64,000 nucleotides of DNA from Aeromicrobium sp. 9AM (GCF_902506105.1 NZ_LR733304.1:1326334-1390333), one strand, 5' to 3'; shown: positions 17,353 to 27,437, counted from the first letter of the stretch. A program made the numbers and translations. Notes: generated by a model from the letters alone, not told the origin.

Positions 17353-18024
17353 TCACCCAAACGGCAGGACATCAGGCGACATGGCCGAGGCCTTCGCCGA
17401 CGCGGCGGTCATCCTGCGGCGATGGTGCCGGCGGCACAGCACCTCGTAGCCGACCACGAGGTCGTCCTCGTCGGGCGTCAGTTCATGGTCGACATCGCCG
17501 ACAACGATGACGTCGCCCTCCGTGACCATGATCCCGTCCTCCGTGCGCGCGTTGTGCGTCGCTCGCTCCCCGCACCAGCAGAGCGCCTCGACCTGCAGCG
17601 TGTGCACATGGTCCGCGAGCTCGATGAGCCGCGCCGAGCCGGAGAACAGCTGCGTGCGGAAGTCGGTCAGGATGCCGAACGCGAAGACGTCGATCGACAG
17701 CTCGTCGGTGATCTTGGCCAGCTGGTCGATCTGGTCCGCGGTGTAGAACTGCGCCTCGTCGCACACGAAGTAGTCGATGCGGCCGCCCTGGGTCAGCTCG
17801 TCGACCGTGAACTGCCAGAAGTGGAACTCGTCGTCGACCTCGATCGCCGGCACGGCGAGCCCGAGCCGGCTGGAGAGCGTCGCGGCCCCGGCCCGGTCGT
17901 GCGACGTGAAGACCCGTCCGACGCGGCCCCGGGCCCTGTGGTTGTGGTCCATCTGCAGCGCGAGCGTGCTCTTGCCGCAGTCCATCGTCCCGGAGTAGAA
18001 GTTCAGGTCTGCCACGGCCACCAT
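17353..18024 (-). CDS. tdk: Thymidine kinase, type II
   Basis: 223 residues. It phosphorylates thymidine with ATP in the salvage pathway. Walker A is GTMDCGKST (12-20), the catalytic glutamate lies in DEAQFY near residue 90, the lasso-like nucleoside-binding segment is near 160-180, and a structural zinc site is formed by CWCG near 149 and CRRHH near 197. It is longer than E. coli Tdk by a short C-terminal tail. Start ATG at 18024 has GGCAGG just upstream. The gene lies 13 bases after the phosphodiesterase-operon stop on the same strand and may be read through from it. Many actinobacteria, including mycobacteria, lack this enzyme. Confidence 0.93.
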   Translation of the reverse strand: MVAVADLNFYSGTMDCGKSTLALQMDHNHRARGRVGRVFTSHDRAGAATLSSRLGLAVPAIEVDDEFHFWQFTVDELTQGGRIDYFVCDEAQFYTADQIDQLAKITDELSIDVFAFGILTDFRTQLFSGSARLIELADHVHTLQVEALCWCGERATHNARTEDGIMVTEGDVIVVGDVDHELTPDEDDLVVGYEVLCRRHHRRRMTAASAKASAMSPDVLPFG

Positions 18025-18037
18025 CCTGCCAGCCCCG

Positions 18038-19141
18038 TCATGGTGCGACGAGGACCGGGATGCGCAGCTCGGCCTCGCTGATCGAACCGTGGAAGCCGGT
18101 CATCTTGAGCTCGATGCCGAACTCCCGCGAGGAGAACACCGCGAACTCGCCGAGCGCCGCGACGAGCACGTCGCCGATGCGGCCCCGCACGTCCGGCGCG
18201 ATCGGGCCGAACCAGTCCTCGATGCCGTCCTGCGTACGTACGAGGACACGGTCGCCGAGCTCGGCCTGCCACTTTGCGGCGACGTCGGCAGCTGCGCCGG
18301 CGCGCGTGTAGACGTGCCGGAAGCGCGCCTCGCCGGCCAGCAGAGTGACGTCGTCAAGCAGGTGCGCCGAGGAGTCGACGTCGAACCTGTCGGCCTTGGG
18401 CAGGTCGATCATGCCGTGGTCGGCGGTCACCAGCAGGACCGTGTCGCGCGGCAGCTCCTCGCGCAGGTCGGCCAACTCCGTGTCGATCGTCGTGAGCATC
18501 GTGCGCCACTCCTCGGACGCGCAGCCCTTGCCGTGGCCGGTGTGGTCGAGCCGCGACTCATAGGCGTACGTCATGGCCCGTGTCGAGGACTCGACGACCT
18601 CGACGACGACGTCGAGCCGCTCCCAGACCGAGTTGATCCCGTGGAACGGCACGCCCCGCTGGCTGCACAGCGTCAGCCCGGAGTCGGCGAACTTGGCGTC
18701 GTTGACCGACGAGGCGGCGATGCCGGCATCCTGCATGCGCTCGAGCACCGTGCGGTGAGGCTGCCAGAGCAGCGGGTCGACCGGTTGGTCCCACTTGAGC
18801 GAGTTGAGCCGCTGGCCGCTGCCGGGCACGCGCGACGTGTAGCCGACCATGCCGTGCGCGCCGGGCTGCAGACCCGTGCCGAGCGACGTGAGGCTGGTCG
18901 CGGTCGTCGACGGGATCCCGCAGACGACGTCGTCGACGTTCTTGAGCGAGCTGAGGAACGGTGCCGCGTCGGCGTGCTCGCGCAGGAGGTCGAGCCCGAG
19001 CCCGTCGACGAGGAACACGACATATCTCGGCGCGTCCGGCAGTGCCAGCGTGTTGGTGAAGCCGGGGGCACCGAGAGCCGCCGCCACCGAGGGCAGGACC
19101 TGGTCGATCGTCGCGCGCCCGCCGGGTCCGGCCAGGGTCAT
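18038..19141 (-). CDS. Alkaline-phosphatase superfamily protein (nucleotide pyrophosphatase/phosphodiesterase)
   Basis: 367 residues. Metal and active-site motifs of the type I phosphodiesterase branch are visible in order: FLVDGLGLDLL near residue 43, GIPSTTATSLTSLGTG near 74 (nucleophile threonine), RLDHTGHGKG near 197, LLVTADHGMIDLP near 236 and KMTGFHGSISEAELRIP near the C-terminus. There is no signal peptide, so it acts in the cytoplasm. The substrate is unknown. The ATG at 19141 overlaps the DUF5998 stop by 4 bases, and that gene in turn overlaps the acyltransferase, making a three-gene operon. Confidence 0.88.
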   Translation of the reverse strand: MTLAGPGGRATIDQVLPSVAAALGAPGFTNTLALPDAPRYVVFLVDGLGLDLLREHADAAPFLSSLKNVDDVVCGIPSTTATSLTSLGTGLQPGAHGMVGYTSRVPGSGQRLNSLKWDQPVDPLLWQPHRTVLERMQDAGIAASSVNDAKFADSGLTLCSQRGVPFHGINSVWERLDVVVEVVESSTRAMTYAYESRLDHTGHGKGCASEEWRTMLTTIDTELADLREELPRDTVLLVTADHGMIDLPKADRFDVDSSAHLLDDVTLLAGEARFRHVYTRAGAAADVAAKWQAELGDRVLVRTQDGIEDWFGPIAPDVRGRIGDVLVAALGEFAVFSSREFGIELKMTGFHGSISEAELRIPVLVAP

Positions 19142-19704
19142 GCCGTACGGCCGGCGGTGGCGGCCGACAACGTACGAGCGAAGGCCAGCAGGCGCTCGAC
19201 CGCCGAGCCGCCGTCTGCCGCCGCCGCGAGGCGCAGCGAGAAGTCGTCGCCCGCGAGGCTGCCGGTGTAGCCGTGATCGGCCTCGCAGTCGGGATCCGCG
19301 CAGCGCGCCGGCTCCAGCTCGACGCGCGACACCGCGCCCCAGCCGACCGTCAGCACAGCCTCCTCGAGCTGCTTGGACTTCGATGTCACCATGCGGGTCA
19401 CGAGCACCGAGCGCACCTGCCTGAGGGCGACCGCCTCGGACGTCGTGGACGTGTAGGGCTTGGGCAGCAGGTCGTCGCCGGGATGCTCGTCGGTGTGCAC
19501 CAGCACGAGGCGGCTCGGCGTCAGCGCGAGCACCGTCATGTGACGGCGGATCTCATCGTGGTCGAACGTCGGCTCGTGGTGCAGGACGTAGGCGGCGACC
19601 GGTTCGCCGGCGAGGGCGTCACGCAGGCCCTCTGCGACGATCTCGGGGTAGTAGCCGCTGGTGGAGACCTCGTCGAACAAGGACTTCGTGTCGTCGGTGG
19701 TCAT
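19138..19704 (-). CDS. DUF5998 family protein
   Basis: 188 residues, soluble. HHEPTFDHDEIRRHMTVLALTPSRL from residue 42 and the cluster ARCADPDCEADHGYTGSLAGDDFSLR near 133 fit the actinobacterial DUF5998 family. The HHEPTFDHDEIRRH segment and the nearby CADPDCEADH segment offer possible metal ligands. The function is unknown. Its ATG at 19704 shares one base with the acyltransferase stop and its stop overlaps the phosphodiesterase start. The longer open frame upstream is a shadow of the acyltransferase gene. Confidence 0.85.
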   Translation of the reverse strand: MTTDDTKSLFDEVSTSGYYPEIVAEGLRDALAGEPVAAYVLHHEPTFDHDEIRRHMTVLALTPSRLVLVHTDEHPGDDLLPKPYTSTTSEAVALRQVRSVLVTRMVTSKSKQLEEAVLTVGWGAVSRVELEPARCADPDCEADHGYTGSLAGDDFSLRLAAAADGGSAVERLLAFARTLSAATAGRTA

Positions 19705-22397
19705 CACGCCAGCGTATCTCCCATCGAGGCAGGCTGACTGAGGCGGCGTACGTACCACTCGCCGCGGCGATCCGCCGACGGGACGACCTTGGCACGTGCG
19801 CTCAGCGCCGTGTAGCCCTTGCCGTGCACGAGCACCGGCTCGAGGTCGAGCTCGGCGATCTCGGGCAGGTCGTCCTTCATCGCGGCGAGCCGCACGATGA
19901 TGTCCTGCAGGACGTCGACGTCGACGGTGTCGGACCCGCGGTAGCCGTAGAGCAGCGGTGCCGAACGCAGGTCGCGGATCATGGCCTCGGCGTCGAGGTC
20001 GGTCAGCGGCGGGATGCCGTACGACCGGTCGCCCAGCAGCTCGCTGGGCGCGCCGGCGAGGCCGAACGAGACCAGCGGGCCGAACAGCGGGTCCTCGGTG
20101 ACGCTGAACGACACCGGGATGCCGTCCGCGGCGGCGCGCTGGACGAAGAACTTGGTGTCCTTGCGCATGCCCTTCCACGTCGTGAGCTCGTCCCACGCCT
20201 CGCCCATCTCGTCGGCGCTGCGGATGTTGCGCCAGACGTGCGCGAGATCGGGGCGGGTGCGGAGGTGCTCGCTGCCGGCCTTGAGGACGACGTCCCAGCC
20301 GAGCTTCTCCCCCGCCGCGATCGCCTCGTCGCGCGAGTGCACGTTGATCCAGGTCCACAGGTCGATGCCGTAGCAGGCGAGCAGCGCGTGGACCTGGTCG
20401 GTCGAGAGGATGGCGCCCCGCGGAGCCGCGGACAGCACCTGGCGTACGAGCGTCCGCGCGTCGCCCGTGCGGTGGTCGAGCGCGATGTGGAAGTCGCCGT
20501 GGTCCTTGGCGGCCCACTCGGCGTAGTTGACGACCCGTGCCAGAGCACGGACCGCCGACTCAGGGGCGGCATACGACGGCACGGACCCGCGACCGGCCGA
20601 ACCGCCGAGCAGGTCGGGCACACGCAGCAGCACCGGCACGCCCTCGCTGCCGAGGAACGTCGACACGATGGGCTTGTCGGACTGCTCGCCGACCGCTGCG
20701 AGGACGTTGGCCACCTCTTCGCCGCTGGTGTTGAGCGGTGGGACGTAGACCGCGACGAGCGCGTCGGTGTCGGGGCTCGCGATCGCGTGCTCGATCGCCG
20801 CCTCGAAGTCGTCTGCGTTGGCGTCGGCGCCGAGCGACACCGGATCGGTGACCTGCAGCCCGGCCGCCGATGCGGCATCGGCGACGATCAGGGCCACGGC
20901 GTCGGAGTTGCCCACGATCGAGATGCGGTTGCCACGCGGCAGCGGCTGGTGCGCCAACAGCTGGGCGACGTCGAACATCTCGTCCAGCGTGTCGACCTGG
21001 ATCACGCCGGCCTGGCGGAACATCGCGTCCACCGCCGACTGCGGGGCCGACGTGCGCTTGACGGTGTGACCGACGGGCACGCCCTGCGTCGAGCGCCCGG
21101 ACTTCACCGCCACGATCGGCTTGGTGCGCGACACCCGGCGGGCGATGCGCGAGAACTTGCGCGGGTTACCGATCGACTCCAGGTAGAGCAGGATGACCTC
21201 GGTCGAGTCGTCCTCCTGCCAGTACTGCAGCAGGTCGTTGCCCGACACGTCGGCACGGTTGCCGGCCGACACGAACGTCGACAGGCCGAGACCACGGCGC
21301 GACACCGACTCGAGGATCGCGGTGCCGAGCGCACCGGACTGGCAGAAGAACCCGACGCGGCCCTGGGGCGGCATCGACGGCGACAGCGACGCGTTGAGCT
21401 GCAGGTCGGGGGCTGTGTTGATGAAGCCCAGGCAGTTGGGTCCGATGAGCCGCAGACCGTACGAGCGGCTGAGCCCCAGCAGCGTGCGCTGACGCTGGCG
21501 ACCCTCGGGGCCCTCCTCGGCGAAGCCGGCGGAGATCACGACGAGGCCGTGGACGCCCTTGGCGGCGCAGTCGAGCACGACGTCACTGACCGAGTCGGCC
21601 GGCACCGCGACGATCGCGACATCGACCTCGCCGGGGATGTCCTGGACGGTCTTGTAGGCGGGCAGGCCCGAGACCGCCTCGGCCTGGGAGTTGACGGCAT
21701 AGACGCTGCCGCTGAAGTCGCCGAGCACGAGGTTGCGGACCATCGCCTGGCCGATCGAGTCCTGCCGGCGGCTGGCGCCGATGACGGCGATGCTGCGGGC
21801 GCGGAAGATGCGCTCGATCGAGGCCGCCTCGGCGCGCTGCTCGCGGGCGCGCATGACCCCGACCGCGAGGTCGGTGGGCTCGATCTGGAACGTCAGCCGG
21901 GTGACGCCGCCGTCGACCATGCCGTCGACCTGGTAGCCCATCTCCCGGAAGATCTGCTGCATGCGGGAGTTGGACGGGAGCACGTCGGCGACGAACGTAC
22001 GGATGCCGCGCTCGCGACCCGCCTGCGCCAGGTGCTCGAGGAGCAGCTGACCGACGCCACGGCCCTGGTGGGCGTCCTCGACGAGGAAGGCCACCTCGGC
22101 CTCGTCGTCGCCGACCGCGTCATAGCGTCCGACACCGATGATCGTGGCGTGCAGCGTGACGACGAACGCGACCCGGCGGTCGTTGTCGACCGTCGTGAAG
22201 CGCGTGACATCCTTGTCGGAGAGCGTCGGGTAGGGCGCGAAGAAGCGGAAGTACTTGGACTGCTCGGAGACTCGTGAATAGAACTCCACGAGGCGTTCGG
22301 CATCGGCCTCGAGGATCGGCCTCAGCTGCGCCACCCGGCCGTCCTTGAGCAGGACGTCGGCTTCCCAATGCTCGACGGGAGACACCTCGCTGGTCAC
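19704..22397 (-). CDS. GNAT acetyltransferase fused to NDP-forming acyl-CoA synthetase domains (Pat-like)
   Basis: 897 residues. The N-terminal GNAT domain (about 15-165) has the acetyl-CoA loop VEDAHQGRGVGQLLLEHL near residue 108. A CoA-binding Rossmann domain follows (RSIAVIGASRRQDSIGQAMV near 207), then succinyl-CoA-ligase-like domains (LIGPNCLGFINT near 318, FFCQSGALGTAI near 349) and an ATP-grasp domain (about 680-890). Fusions of this kind acetylate lysines, notably of acyl-CoA synthetases; E. coli PatZ has the reverse order. GHTVKRTS near residue 459 keeps a histidine where active ADP-forming synthetases have SHTG, so residual ligase activity is conceivable. The start GTG is leaderless behind TAGGTT (22404-22409). 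Confidence 0.9.
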   Translation of the reverse strand: MTSEVSPVEHWEADVLLKDGRVAQLRPILEADAERLVEFYSRVSEQSKYFRFFAPYPTLSDKDVTRFTTVDNDRRVAFVVTLHATIIGVGRYDAVGDDEAEVAFLVEDAHQGRGVGQLLLEHLAQAGRERGIRTFVADVLPSNSRMQQIFREMGYQVDGMVDGGVTRLTFQIEPTDLAVGVMRAREQRAEAASIERIFRARSIAVIGASRRQDSIGQAMVRNLVLGDFSGSVYAVNSQAEAVSGLPAYKTVQDIPGEVDVAIVAVPADSVSDVVLDCAAKGVHGLVVISAGFAEEGPEGRQRQRTLLGLSRSYGLRLIGPNCLGFINTAPDLQLNASLSPSMPPQGRVGFFCQSGALGTAILESVSRRGLGLSTFVSAGNRADVSGNDLLQYWQEDDSTEVILLYLESIGNPRKFSRIARRVSRTKPIVAVKSGRSTQGVPVGHTVKRTSAPQSAVDAMFRQAGVIQVDTLDEMFDVAQLLAHQPLPRGNRISIVGNSDAVALIVADAASAAGLQVTDPVSLGADANADDFEAAIEHAIASPDTDALVAVYVPPLNTSGEEVANVLAAVGEQSDKPIVSTFLGSEGVPVLLRVPDLLGGSAGRGSVPSYAAPESAVRALARVVNYAEWAAKDHGDFHIALDHRTGDARTLVRQVLSAAPRGAILSTDQVHALLACYGIDLWTWINVHSRDEAIAAGEKLGWDVVLKAGSEHLRTRPDLAHVWRNIRSADEMGEAWDELTTWKGMRKDTKFFVQRAAADGIPVSFSVTEDPLFGPLVSFGLAGAPSELLGDRSYGIPPLTDLDAEAMIRDLRSAPLLYGYRGSDTVDVDVLQDIIVRLAAMKDDLPEIAELDLEPVLVHGKGYTALSARAKVVPSADRRGEWYVRRLSQPASMGDTLA

Positions 22398-22403
22398 CGG
22401 TCC

Positions 22404-22409
22404 AACCTA
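22404..22409 (-). promoter_or_regulatory. −10 box TAGGTT of the acyltransferase operon
   Basis: TAGGTT ends 6 bases before the GTG at 22397; no ribosome binding site is present, so the operon probably starts as a leaderless message. Confidence 0.5.
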
Positions 22410-22505
22410 TCGGGTGGCCCACGGCGTGGCGCGGGAAGTCCGCAGGTCAGACCCGCGAAAATGGACCACTGAGCACCGCACGACAGGCAGCACAGGAGAG
22501 AAGGC

Positions 22506-24953
22506 ATGGCGCGCAGCAGCAAGCAGGCTCCCGAGGAGGACTTCGAGGAGCACATCGTCGACACCGACGTGAGCGACGAGATGCGATCGAGCTTCCTCGA
22601 GTACGCCTATTCGGTCATCTACGCCCGGGCCCTGCCGGACGCCCGCGACGGGCTCAAGCCCGTCCAGCGGCGCATCCTCTACACGATGGACGACATGGGC
22701 CTGCGGAGCGACCGCGGGCACGCCAAGAGCGCGCGGCCCGTCGGTGAGGTCATGGGTCGCCTCCACCCGCACGGCGACAGCGCGATCTACGACGCGCTCG
22801 TACGCCTCGTGCAGCCCTGGTCGCTGCGGCTGCCGCTGCTCGACGGGCACGGCAACTTCGGCTCGCAGGACGATCCGCCCGCGGCGATGCGCTACACCGA
22901 GGTCCGCATGGACCAGCCCGCCGAGGCGATGACGGCGTCGATCAACGAGGACACGGTCGACTTCAAGCCCAACTACGACGGTCGCGAGACCGAACCCGTC
23001 GTGCTGCCGGCCGCCCTGCCCAACCTGCTGGTCAACGGCGCCAGCGGCATCGCGGTCGGCATGGCCACCAACATCGCGCCGCACAACCTCATCGAGGTCG
23101 TGCAGGCGCTGCGCCACCTCATCAGCCACCCGTCGGCCGACCTCGACGACCTCATGCGGTTCATCCCCGGCCCCGACCTGCCCACCGGTGGCAAGATCGT
23201 CGGCCTCGAGGGCATCCGCGACGCGTACGCCGCAGGCAACGGCTCGTTCCGCATGCGGGCCTCGGCACGCATCGAGAGCGTCACGCCGCGGCGCAAGGGC
23301 ATCGTCGTCACCGAGCTGCCCTACAACGTCGGTCCCGAGAAGGTCATCGAGGCGATCAAGAAGCTCGTCCAGGCCAAGAAGCTCCAGGGCATCTCCGACA
23401 TCAAGAACCTCAGCGACCGGCACAAGGGGCTCAACCTCGTCATCGAGATCAAGAACGGGTTCATCCCCGAGACGATCCTCGAGCAGCTCTACAAGAGCAC
23501 GCCGATGGAGAGCTCGTTCGGCATCAACGCCGTGGCGCTGGTCGACGGCCAGCCCCGCACCCTGGGACTCAAGCAGATGCTCGAGGTCTACCTCGAGCAC
23601 CGCATCGACGTCGTCCGGCGCCGTACGCAGTTCCGCCGGGGCAAGGCAGCGGACCGGCTGCACCTGCTGGACGGCCTGATGCTGGCCCTGGTCGACATCG
23701 ACGAGGTCATCCAGCTGGTCCGCGCGAGCGAGAACCGTGCCGAGGCCAAGGAGCGCCTCATGACGGTCTTCGACCTCTCCGACATCCAGGCGACCTACAT
23801 CCTCGACCTGACGCTCGGCCGGCTCACCAAGTACGACCGCATCGAGGTCGAACGCGAGATCGCCGAGCTGCGCAAGATCATCGACGAGCTCGACGCGATC
23901 CTCGCCGACGACCAGCTGCTCCGCCGCGTCGTGGGCGACGAGCTCAACGAGATGGCACAGAAGTTCGGCACGCCGCGGCGCACCGTGCTGCTCGAGTCGT
24001 CGGGGCAGACCGCCACGGCCGCATCTCCCCTCGAGGTCGCCGACGATCCGTGCTGGGCGCTGCTGTCGGCGACCGGGCTCCTCGCCCGTACGTCCGACGA
24101 CTCCCCGCTCGGCGACGTCGACCGCCGGGTCAAGCACGACACGATCGTCTCGGCCGTACGCACGACAGCCCGCGGCGAGATCGGCGTCGTGATGTCCGAC
24201 GGCCGTATCCAGCGCATCTCGGTGCTCGAGCTGCCGGCCCTGCCGCCGACTGCCCAGTCGCCCAACCTGCAGGGCGGCATGCCTCTGCGGGAGATCCCCG
24301 GCCTCGAGGGCACGGTCCTGGCACTGACCCGGCTGGACGACTCCGGCGCGGGACTCGCACTCGGCACCCGTGCTGGTGTCGTCAAGCGGGTCAAGCCCGA
24401 GCAGCTGTCGCGCGACTCGTGGGACATCATCTCGCTCGACGACGGCGATGTCCTCGTTGGCGCGGTCGAGCTGGCCACCGGCGACGAAGAGCTCGTGTTC
24501 GTCACGTCCGACGCCCAGCTGCTGCACTTCTCCGCCTCGGTCGTACGCCCTCAGGGTCGCGCCGGTGGCGGCGTCGCGGGCATCAAGCTGTCCCCCGGTG
24601 CGCGTGCCGTGTCGTTCGGCGCCGTTCGCGACATCGACTCGGCCTACGTCGTGACGATCGCCGGCTCCGGCGACGCCCTGCCCGGCACCCAGAACGGTGC
24701 GGTCAAGGTCAGCCCCATGGCGATCTATCCCGCCAAGGGCCGGGCCACCGGCGGCGTCCGCTGCCAGCGCCTGCTCAAGGGCGAGGACGGCCTGCTGCTG
24801 GCCTGGGTCGGCGACGGGCAGCCGATGGCGTGCGCCACGAGCGGCTCACCGGTCGACCTGCCCGAGCCCACGGACCGGCGCGACGGGTCCGGCGTGCCTG
24901 CGGCCCAGCCGATCCTGGCCGTGTCGGGACCGGCCGGTTCACTCGGTGTCTGA
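22506..24953 (+). CDS. parC: DNA topoisomerase IV subunit A (GyrA/ParC family)
   Basis: 815 residues. This is the breakage-reunion subunit of topoisomerase IV, which unlinks replicated chromosomes. [11 protein letters not shown] near residue 56, the quinolone-determining [12 protein letters not shown] near 86, and catalytic Tyr130 in [10 protein letters not shown] are present. The coiled-coil arm and C-terminal beta-pinwheel (about 510-815) follow. The ParC rather than GyrA assignment rests on overall resemblance to Streptomyces ParC and on pairing with parE at 27959-30049; a gyrA/gyrB pair is expected elsewhere. A GGAGAG ribosome site precedes the ATG. Confidence 0.92.
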   Translation: MARSSKQAPEEDFEEHIVDTDVSDEMRSSFLEYAYSVIYARALPDARDGLKPVQRRILYTMDDMGLRSDRGHAKSARPVGEVMGRLHPHGDSAIYDALVRLVQPWSLRLPLLDGHGNFGSQDDPPAAMRYTEVRMDQPAEAMTASINEDTVDFKPNYDGRETEPVVLPAALPNLLVNGASGIAVGMATNIAPHNLIEVVQALRHLISHPSADLDDLMRFIPGPDLPTGGKIVGLEGIRDAYAAGNGSFRMRASARIESVTPRRKGIVVTELPYNVGPEKVIEAIKKLVQAKKLQGISDIKNLSDRHKGLNLVIEIKNGFIPETILEQLYKSTPMESSFGINAVALVDGQPRTLGLKQMLEVYLEHRIDVVRRRTQFRRGKAADRLHLLDGLMLALVDIDEVIQLVRASENRAEAKERLMTVFDLSDIQATYILDLTLGRLTKYDRIEVEREIAELRKIIDELDAILADDQLLRRVVGDELNEMAQKFGTPRRTVLLESSGQTATAASPLEVADDPCWALLSATGLLARTSDDSPLGDVDRRVKHDTIVSAVRTTARGEIGVVMSDGRIQRISVLELPALPPTAQSPNLQGGMPLREIPGLEGTVLALTRLDDSGAGLALGTRAGVVKRVKPEQLSRDSWDIISLDDGDVLVGAVELATGDEELVFVTSDAQLLHFSASVVRPQGRAGGGVAGIKLSPGARAVSFGAVRDIDSAYVVTIAGSGDALPGTQNGAVKVSPMAIYPAKGRATGGVRCQRLLKGEDGLLLAWVGDGQPMACATSGSPVDLPEPTDRRDGSGVPAAQPILAVSGPAGSLGV

Positions 24954-24978
24954 GCAGTCCACCGTGCAAGACTGTGCC

Positions 24979-25689
24979 GTGCGCACCAGACACCTGATCC
25001 TGACCCTCGCCGCGTCGACCCTGGTCCTCTCGGGTTGCACGGGTTCCTCAGGCGGTGACAAGGGCGACCCGGCCAAGCTGCAGGCGCGCCTGTCCGAGGC
25101 CAAGAAGTCCCTCGACGGTGCCGAGACCATCACGATCTCGCTGGCGACCGACAAGCTGCCGTCAGGCGTCACCGGGCTGCTGTCGGCCAAGGGCAAGGGC
25201 AACCACTCCCCTGCCTTCGACGGCAAGGTCAAGGTCGTCACCGGCGGCGCGAGCGTCGACGCCGACGTCATCGCGGTCAAGGGCAAGGTCTGGGCCAAGA
25301 CGAGCTTCGCGCCGGTCTACCTGACGATCGACCCGGCCTCGCTCAAGGCACCCGACCCCGCCTCGCTGCTCGACAGCGACACGGGGATCACGCAGATCCT
25401 GGTCAAGACCAAGAAGGTGACCGAGGGTGGCAAGTCGCGTGACGGATCAGACGTGCTGACGACGATCAAGGGCACCCTCCCCGGCAGCCTGGTCAGGGAC
25501 ATCATCCCGTCCGCCGCCGCGGACGAGTCGTTCGACGTCACCTACCGGCTCGACGACGACAACGTGCTGCGCGACGCCAAGCTCAAGGGGCCGTTCTACC
25601 CCAACGGCGGGGACGTCACCTACACCGTCAAGCTCACCACCTCCGACACCGCTGTGACCATTGAGCCGCCGACCCGCGTCGGTCGATGA
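24979..25689 (+). CDS. LppX/LprAFG-family lipoprotein (LprG-like)
   Basis: 236 residues. The signal peptide ends in the lipobox LVLSGC, with the lipidated cysteine at about residue 17, so the mature protein is anchored outside the membrane. The body is a beta-rich LppX_LprAFG fold; KVWAKTSFAPVYLTIDPASLKAPDP near residue 96 and the glycine-rich SVDADVIAVKG just before it are typical. In mycobacteria this fold has a cavity that carries acylated lipids. Its last 4 bases overlap the ATG of an MFS transporter, as lprG does with Rv1410c (P55), so it probably hands lipid or glycolipid to or from that transporter. Start is the GTG at 24979. Confidence 0.88.
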   Translation: MRTRHLILTLAASTLVLSGCTGSSGGDKGDPAKLQARLSEAKKSLDGAETITISLATDKLPSGVTGLLSAKGKGNHSPAFDGKVKVVTGGASVDADVIAVKGKVWAKTSFAPVYLTIDPASLKAPDPASLLDSDTGITQILVKTKKVTEGGKSRDGSDVLTTIKGTLPGSLVRDIIPSAAADESFDVTYRLDDDNVLRDAKLKGPFYPNGGDVTYTVKLTTSDTAVTIEPPTRVGR

Positions 25690-27437
25690 CCTCACGGGAG
25701 GCGATCAGTCCCGCCTCGAAAGTCCTGCTGGGGCTGGCGGCTGTCGCCATCTCGTTCGCGGCCGCCGACACGTACGTTGTGGTGCTCGCCCTGCCCGACA
25801 TGATGACCTCGACCGGGCTGGACCTCGACGAGCTGCAACGCGCGGCGCCGATCGTCTCGGGATTCCTGCTCGGCTACGTCGGGGTCCTCCCGCTCATCGG
25901 CCGCATCTCCGACCTGCGCGGACGGGTCCCGGTCCTGTTGGGCTCGCTCGTCGTGTTCGCGGCCGGCTCGCTGATCACCGCGGCGGCCTACAACCTCGAG
26001 AGCATCGTGCTCGGCCGGCTGATCCAGGGCATCGGTGGCGGCGGCCTGATCCCGCCGACGCTCGCCCTCGTTGCCGACCTGTGGCCGCCCCAGCGCCGCG
26101 GCCTGCCCCTCGGCATCGTCGGGGCGGTGCAGGAGCTCGGCAGCGTCCTCGGACCGCTCTACGGCGCCGTCGTGCTGGCGTTCGGGGACTGGCGGCTGAT
26201 CTTCTGGCTCAACTGCGCGATCGGGCTCGTGCTGGCGGCCGCGATGCTGCGGCTCCGCGCCTCGACCCCGCCCGACGTGTCGGCGGGCTCGGCGGACCGG
26301 CGACGCCCGGATCTGGTCGGCGCCGGCCTGGCTGTGCTCACCCTGGTCGGGACAGCCGTCGTGATGGCCGAACCGGACCGGCTGACGCAGGGTGTCACGA
26401 GCGGACTGGCCTTCCTGCCGGTCACCGGCGACTCGCGGTGGCTGACGCCCCTGGCCCTCACGACGTACGGCCTGGCGGCCCTCTTCCTGCTGCGGCAGGC
26501 CACCGCGCGCAACCCCCTCATCGGCTGGCGGCAGTGGCCGGCGCTCGCCCGCGACACCGACATCGGCGGCGCGCTGCTGCTGACGACGGGGCTTGGCGCG
26601 GTCATCCTGACGTTCGCATCCGCCGAGCCCGAGAGCGCGGCGATCTCCGAGCAGGCGCCCTGGCTGGTGCCGATCGCCATCGCCGCTTTCGTGGGCTTCG
26701 CGATGCGTCAACGCCGTGCTGTGCGCCCGCTGATCCCCCGCGGCGCGCTGGGCGCCAAGCCGGCCTGGGGCGCCCTGGTGGTGTCGTTCTTCGTCGGCGC
26801 CGCCCTGATCGCGGCGCTCGTCGACATCCCGTTCTTCGCCAGGCTCACGGTCGACCGCGACTCCCAGCTCGACGCCGCCCTGGTCCTTGTGCGTTTCCTC
26901 ATCGCGTTGCCGGTCGGTGCCGTCCTCGGCGGCTGGCTGCTCCGCAAGGTCCCCGCATCGGTGCTCACATGCGTCGCGATGCTGATGAGCGCTGCCGCGT
27001 TCTGGCACATGTCGACGTGGGATGCGCACTCCCTCGACCACCAGGTCGAGACGCTGTCGCTGGTCCTCGGCGGCCTCGGCTTCGGGCTCGCTATCGCGCC
27101 CGTCAACGCGGTCCTGCTGTTCCACACCGCTGACGCCGTGCACGGCGTCGCGTCGGCGCTGCTGATCGTGGCGCGCATGGTCGGCATGCTGCTGGGCATC
27201 TCGGCGCTCACGACGATCGGCCTGCGCGCGTTCTATCACGCGTCGGCCAAGATCCCGCCCGCCGCCGAGCTCTGTGACGGCAAGGCGACGCTCTGCCGGG
27301 CGTACAAGGATGCCGTCCGCGACGCGGGCATCACGCAGCTGCACGCGGTCTTCATCGGCGCCGCGGTGTGCGCCCTCACAGCAGCCCTCCTGGCACTGCT
27401 GGTCCTCCGTGACGAGGACGAAACAGTCACCCGATAA
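25686..27437 (+). CDS. MFS transporter, 14-helix type (P55/Rv1410-like)
   Basis: 583 residues with about 14 hydrophobic segments. The motif GRISDLRGRVPVLLGSLV lies near residue 75, and the ATGA overlap with the lipoprotein gene fixes the ATG at 25686. In M. tuberculosis the equivalent pair LprG-Rv1410c exports triacylglycerol and lipoarabinomannan-type lipids and affects drug tolerance. Two long soluble loops (about 195-215 and between helices 13 and 14) are present. The same operon here suggests lipid export, but as a DHA2-type protein it could also pump drugs. Confidence 0.85.
   Translation: MTSREAISPASKVLLGLAAVAISFAAADTYVVVLALPDMMTSTGLDLDELQRAAPIVSGFLLGYVGVLPLIGRISDLRGRVPVLLGSLVVFAAGSLITAAAYNLESIVLGRLIQGIGGGGLIPPTLALVADLWPPQRRGLPLGIVGAVQELGSVLGPLYGAVVLAFGDWRLIFWLNCAIGLVLAAAMLRLRASTPPDVSAGSADRRRPDLVGAGLAVLTLVGTAVVMAEPDRLTQGVTSGLAFLPVTGDSRWLTPLALTTYGLAALFLLRQATARNPLIGWRQWPALARDTDIGGALLLTTGLGAVILTFASAEPESAAISEQAPWLVPIAIAAFVGFAMRQRRAVRPLIPRGALGAKPAWGALVVSFFVGAALIAALVDIPFFARLTVDRDSQLDAALVLVRFLIALPVGAVLGGWLLRKVPASVLTCVAMLMSAAAFWHMSTWDAHSLDHQVETLSLVLGGLGFGLAIAPVNAVLLFHTADAVHGVASALLIVARMVGMLLGISALTTIGLRAFYHASAKIPPAAELCDGKATLCRAYKDAVRDAGITQLHAVFIGAAVCALTAALLALLVLRDEDETVTR

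Noticed and set aside
19824-22277. 817-residue open frame on the plus strand opposite the acyltransferase gene
   Set aside because: Arg/Gly/Val/His-rich shadow of a GC-rich gene with no domain; the minus-strand frame has full family motifs. The same applies to 28103-30325 and 2373-3728 on the plus strand and to 11694-14954 on the minus strand.
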